Part shown: one piece after another, positions 7,365-8,411 of the stretch
Position numbering within the stretch: the stretch's first letter is position 1
How the letters are laid out: every line of letters starts with the position of its first letter
Assembly: GCA_947630355.1 (NCBI GenBank)
Contig: CANRHJ010000083.1
Coordinates: 1-8,411 of the forward strand
Source: Candidatus Gastranaerophilales bacterium
GTDB taxonomy: Bacteria > Cyanobacteriota > Vampirovibrionia > Gastranaerophilales > Gastranaerophilaceae
DNA: 8,411 nt
Reading direction: 5' to 3'
Program-made: the position numbers and the translations under genes
The notes under the pieces: generated by a model
Told to the model about the DNA's origin: nothing
The model's database searches: none
Seen by the model: only the letters and a program-made list of their open reading frames with translations

Positions 7365-8411
7365 ATGTTTAAATCATTAGTAAAAAATTTAATATTATTT
7401 TTATTTACAATTATTATCCTTACTTTCGGAACTTTCTTTTTAAACAAATATACAGACCCGTATGGCGTAAAAGAGATTTTGAATGATAATAATTTCAATT
7501 TGTTTACCCTAAGCAAAGATTTGTATTATACAACAATAAATTTATCCCAAAAAAATAAGTATGATTATGTATTAATCGGTGTATCTTCTGACAAAATGGA
7601 GACTATAACAAAACAAATTAACCAAAATTACGGTGGTAATATTGCATTTTTATGTTTACCGATTGCCCATTCAACAGAATTATATGAAACATTATCTTAT
7701 TTTTTAAAAAATCATCCGGAAGTTAAAACTGTTTTAGTCTCTATGGCGCTTGAATGTTATATGAACCAATGTATATTTAATGAACCATTTAATACAAAGC
7801 CTTCAAACAAATACAATGATTTTATAAAATTATATTTTTCAATAGACACAAGCACTAAATCTTTAGAAATTTTAAAAGAGAAATTTATGTCTTTATTTAA
7901 TAATAAAGAAGAAAATAACAATGAACCTTATAATAATGATATATTTGTCACTTATAACGAAAGAAGACATTATAATTGGGCCAATTCAACTTGCGAAAAT
8001 ACAGGTATAAATAATATAAGGAAAATACACGATTTATTGGAAGAACGTAATATCAAAGCGGTTTATTATATCGGGCCTTGTCATGCAAATTATTTAGCAA
8101 ACATAATGTACAATAATAAATATCAAAACATTGAAAATTATAAAAAAGAAATTGCACAAATAACTGACTATTATGATATGTCTTTTGTAAATTATTATAC
8201 TTCCGCTCCTTTAAAATATTTTTTTCTTGATCCTTATCATCCAAACTATTTAATGCTGGGTAAAAGAGTTCTAGAGTGCTTGTTCAACAATAATATCGAC
8301 AAGAATTTAGCTGTTCATATCACAAAGGATAATGTTGACAGTATATTAGAAAAACAAAAAACTGATTTGATAAATTATTTTGATAAAAATAAAGCCTTCA
8401 TTGAAAGGTGG
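7365..8411 (+). CDS. Membrane-anchored SGNH-like protein, paralogue 3 (C-terminus cut by window edge)
   Basis: 349 codons are present with no stop before the right edge. By comparison with paralogue 2, only a few dozen residues are probably missing. ATG at 7365 is the first usable start; an earlier ATG at 7345 is followed within two codons by a stop. One membrane segment (about 9-27) is followed by YTDPYG, as in paralogue 1. YVLIGVSS gives S74 (or S75) at block I, and FLDPYHPN gives D289 and H292. Shared with its relatives are NDFIKLYFS, YYDMSFVNYYTS and the tail ITKDNVDSILEKQ starting at 319. Where paralogue 2 has PQGIA this copy has CLPIA, so the possible oxyanion Gly is not kept. Role as for the other copies: an extracytoplasmic partner of the MBOAT protein, inferred from motifs and position. 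No Shine-Dalgarno is seen; the upstream promoter may give a near-leaderless message. Confidence 0.7.
   Translation, partial: MFKSLVKNLILFLFTIIILTFGTFFLNKYTDPYGVKEILNDNNFNLFTLSKDLYYTTINLSQKNKYDYVLIGVSSDKMETITKQINQNYGGNIAFLCLPIAHSTELYETLSYFLKNHPEVKTVLVSMALECYMNQCIFNEPFNTKPSNKYNDFIKLYFSIDTSTKSLEILKEKFMSLFNNKEENNNEPYNNDIFVTYNERRHYNWANSTCENTGINNIRKIHDLLEERNIKAVYYIGPCHANYLANIMYNNKYQNIENYKKEIAQITDYYDMSFVNYYTSAPLKYFFLDPYHPNYLMLGKRVLECLFNNNIDKNLAVHITKDNVDSILEKQKTDLINYFDKNKAFIERW

Noticed and set aside
8053..8244. Minus-strand frame at 8053-8244
   Set aside because: Antisense to paralogue 3 over its conserved D-x-x-H region.

Overview
The window comes from a low-GC bacterium. The DNA is rich in A/T, TTA, ATA and AAA codons are common, and ribosome binding sites of GGAGG type sit before GTG, TTG and ATG starts. 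I cannot name the taxon from sequence alone. AT-rich Firmicutes or another AT-rich, probably host-associated lineage would fit. No tRNA, rRNA, CRISPR array, insertion sequence or phage gene is visible.

Layout. Two gene groups diverge from a 149-base AT-rich intergenic region (3569-3717). On the minus strand, a 606-residue AMP-forming acyl-CoA/acyl-ACP synthetase (1748-3568) is followed without a spare base by a U32-family (RlhA/TrhP-like) protein that starts with GTG at 1747 and runs off the left edge. The stop and start codons abut (TAA|GTG), so the two are probably co-transcribed and translationally coupled.

On the plus strand is a tight four-gene group. First comes a membrane-anchored SGNH-like protein (paralogue 1, 3718-4797), then an 11-base overlap into an MBOAT-family multispanning membrane protein (4787-6217), then a second SGNH-like protein (paralogue 2, 6224-7321), and finally a third (paralogue 3, 7365 to beyond the right edge). 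The left and right edge genes are both incomplete.

How the genes may work together. MBOAT proteins of the AlgI/DltB/PatA type normally pass an acyl group across the membrane, and an SGNH-fold partner (AlgJ/AlgX, DltD, PatB) places it on an envelope polymer. The plus-strand group has this architecture, with three SGNH-like partners for one MBOAT. The unusual feature is that the MBOAT protein keeps the family framework but has lost the conserved histidines: RWH is RWN (N284), GLWHG is GLWKG (K324) and the following xGxxHG is YGILNG (N337). The SGNH-like partners also differ at the catalytic positions. Paralogue 1 has G-N-C (C81) where paralogues 2 and 3 have G-x-S, while all three keep a C-terminal D-x-x-H. 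The locus may therefore be a non-standard or degenerate envelope acylation/deacylation system. The divergent acyl synthetase could supply an activated acyl group, but that link rests only on proximity.
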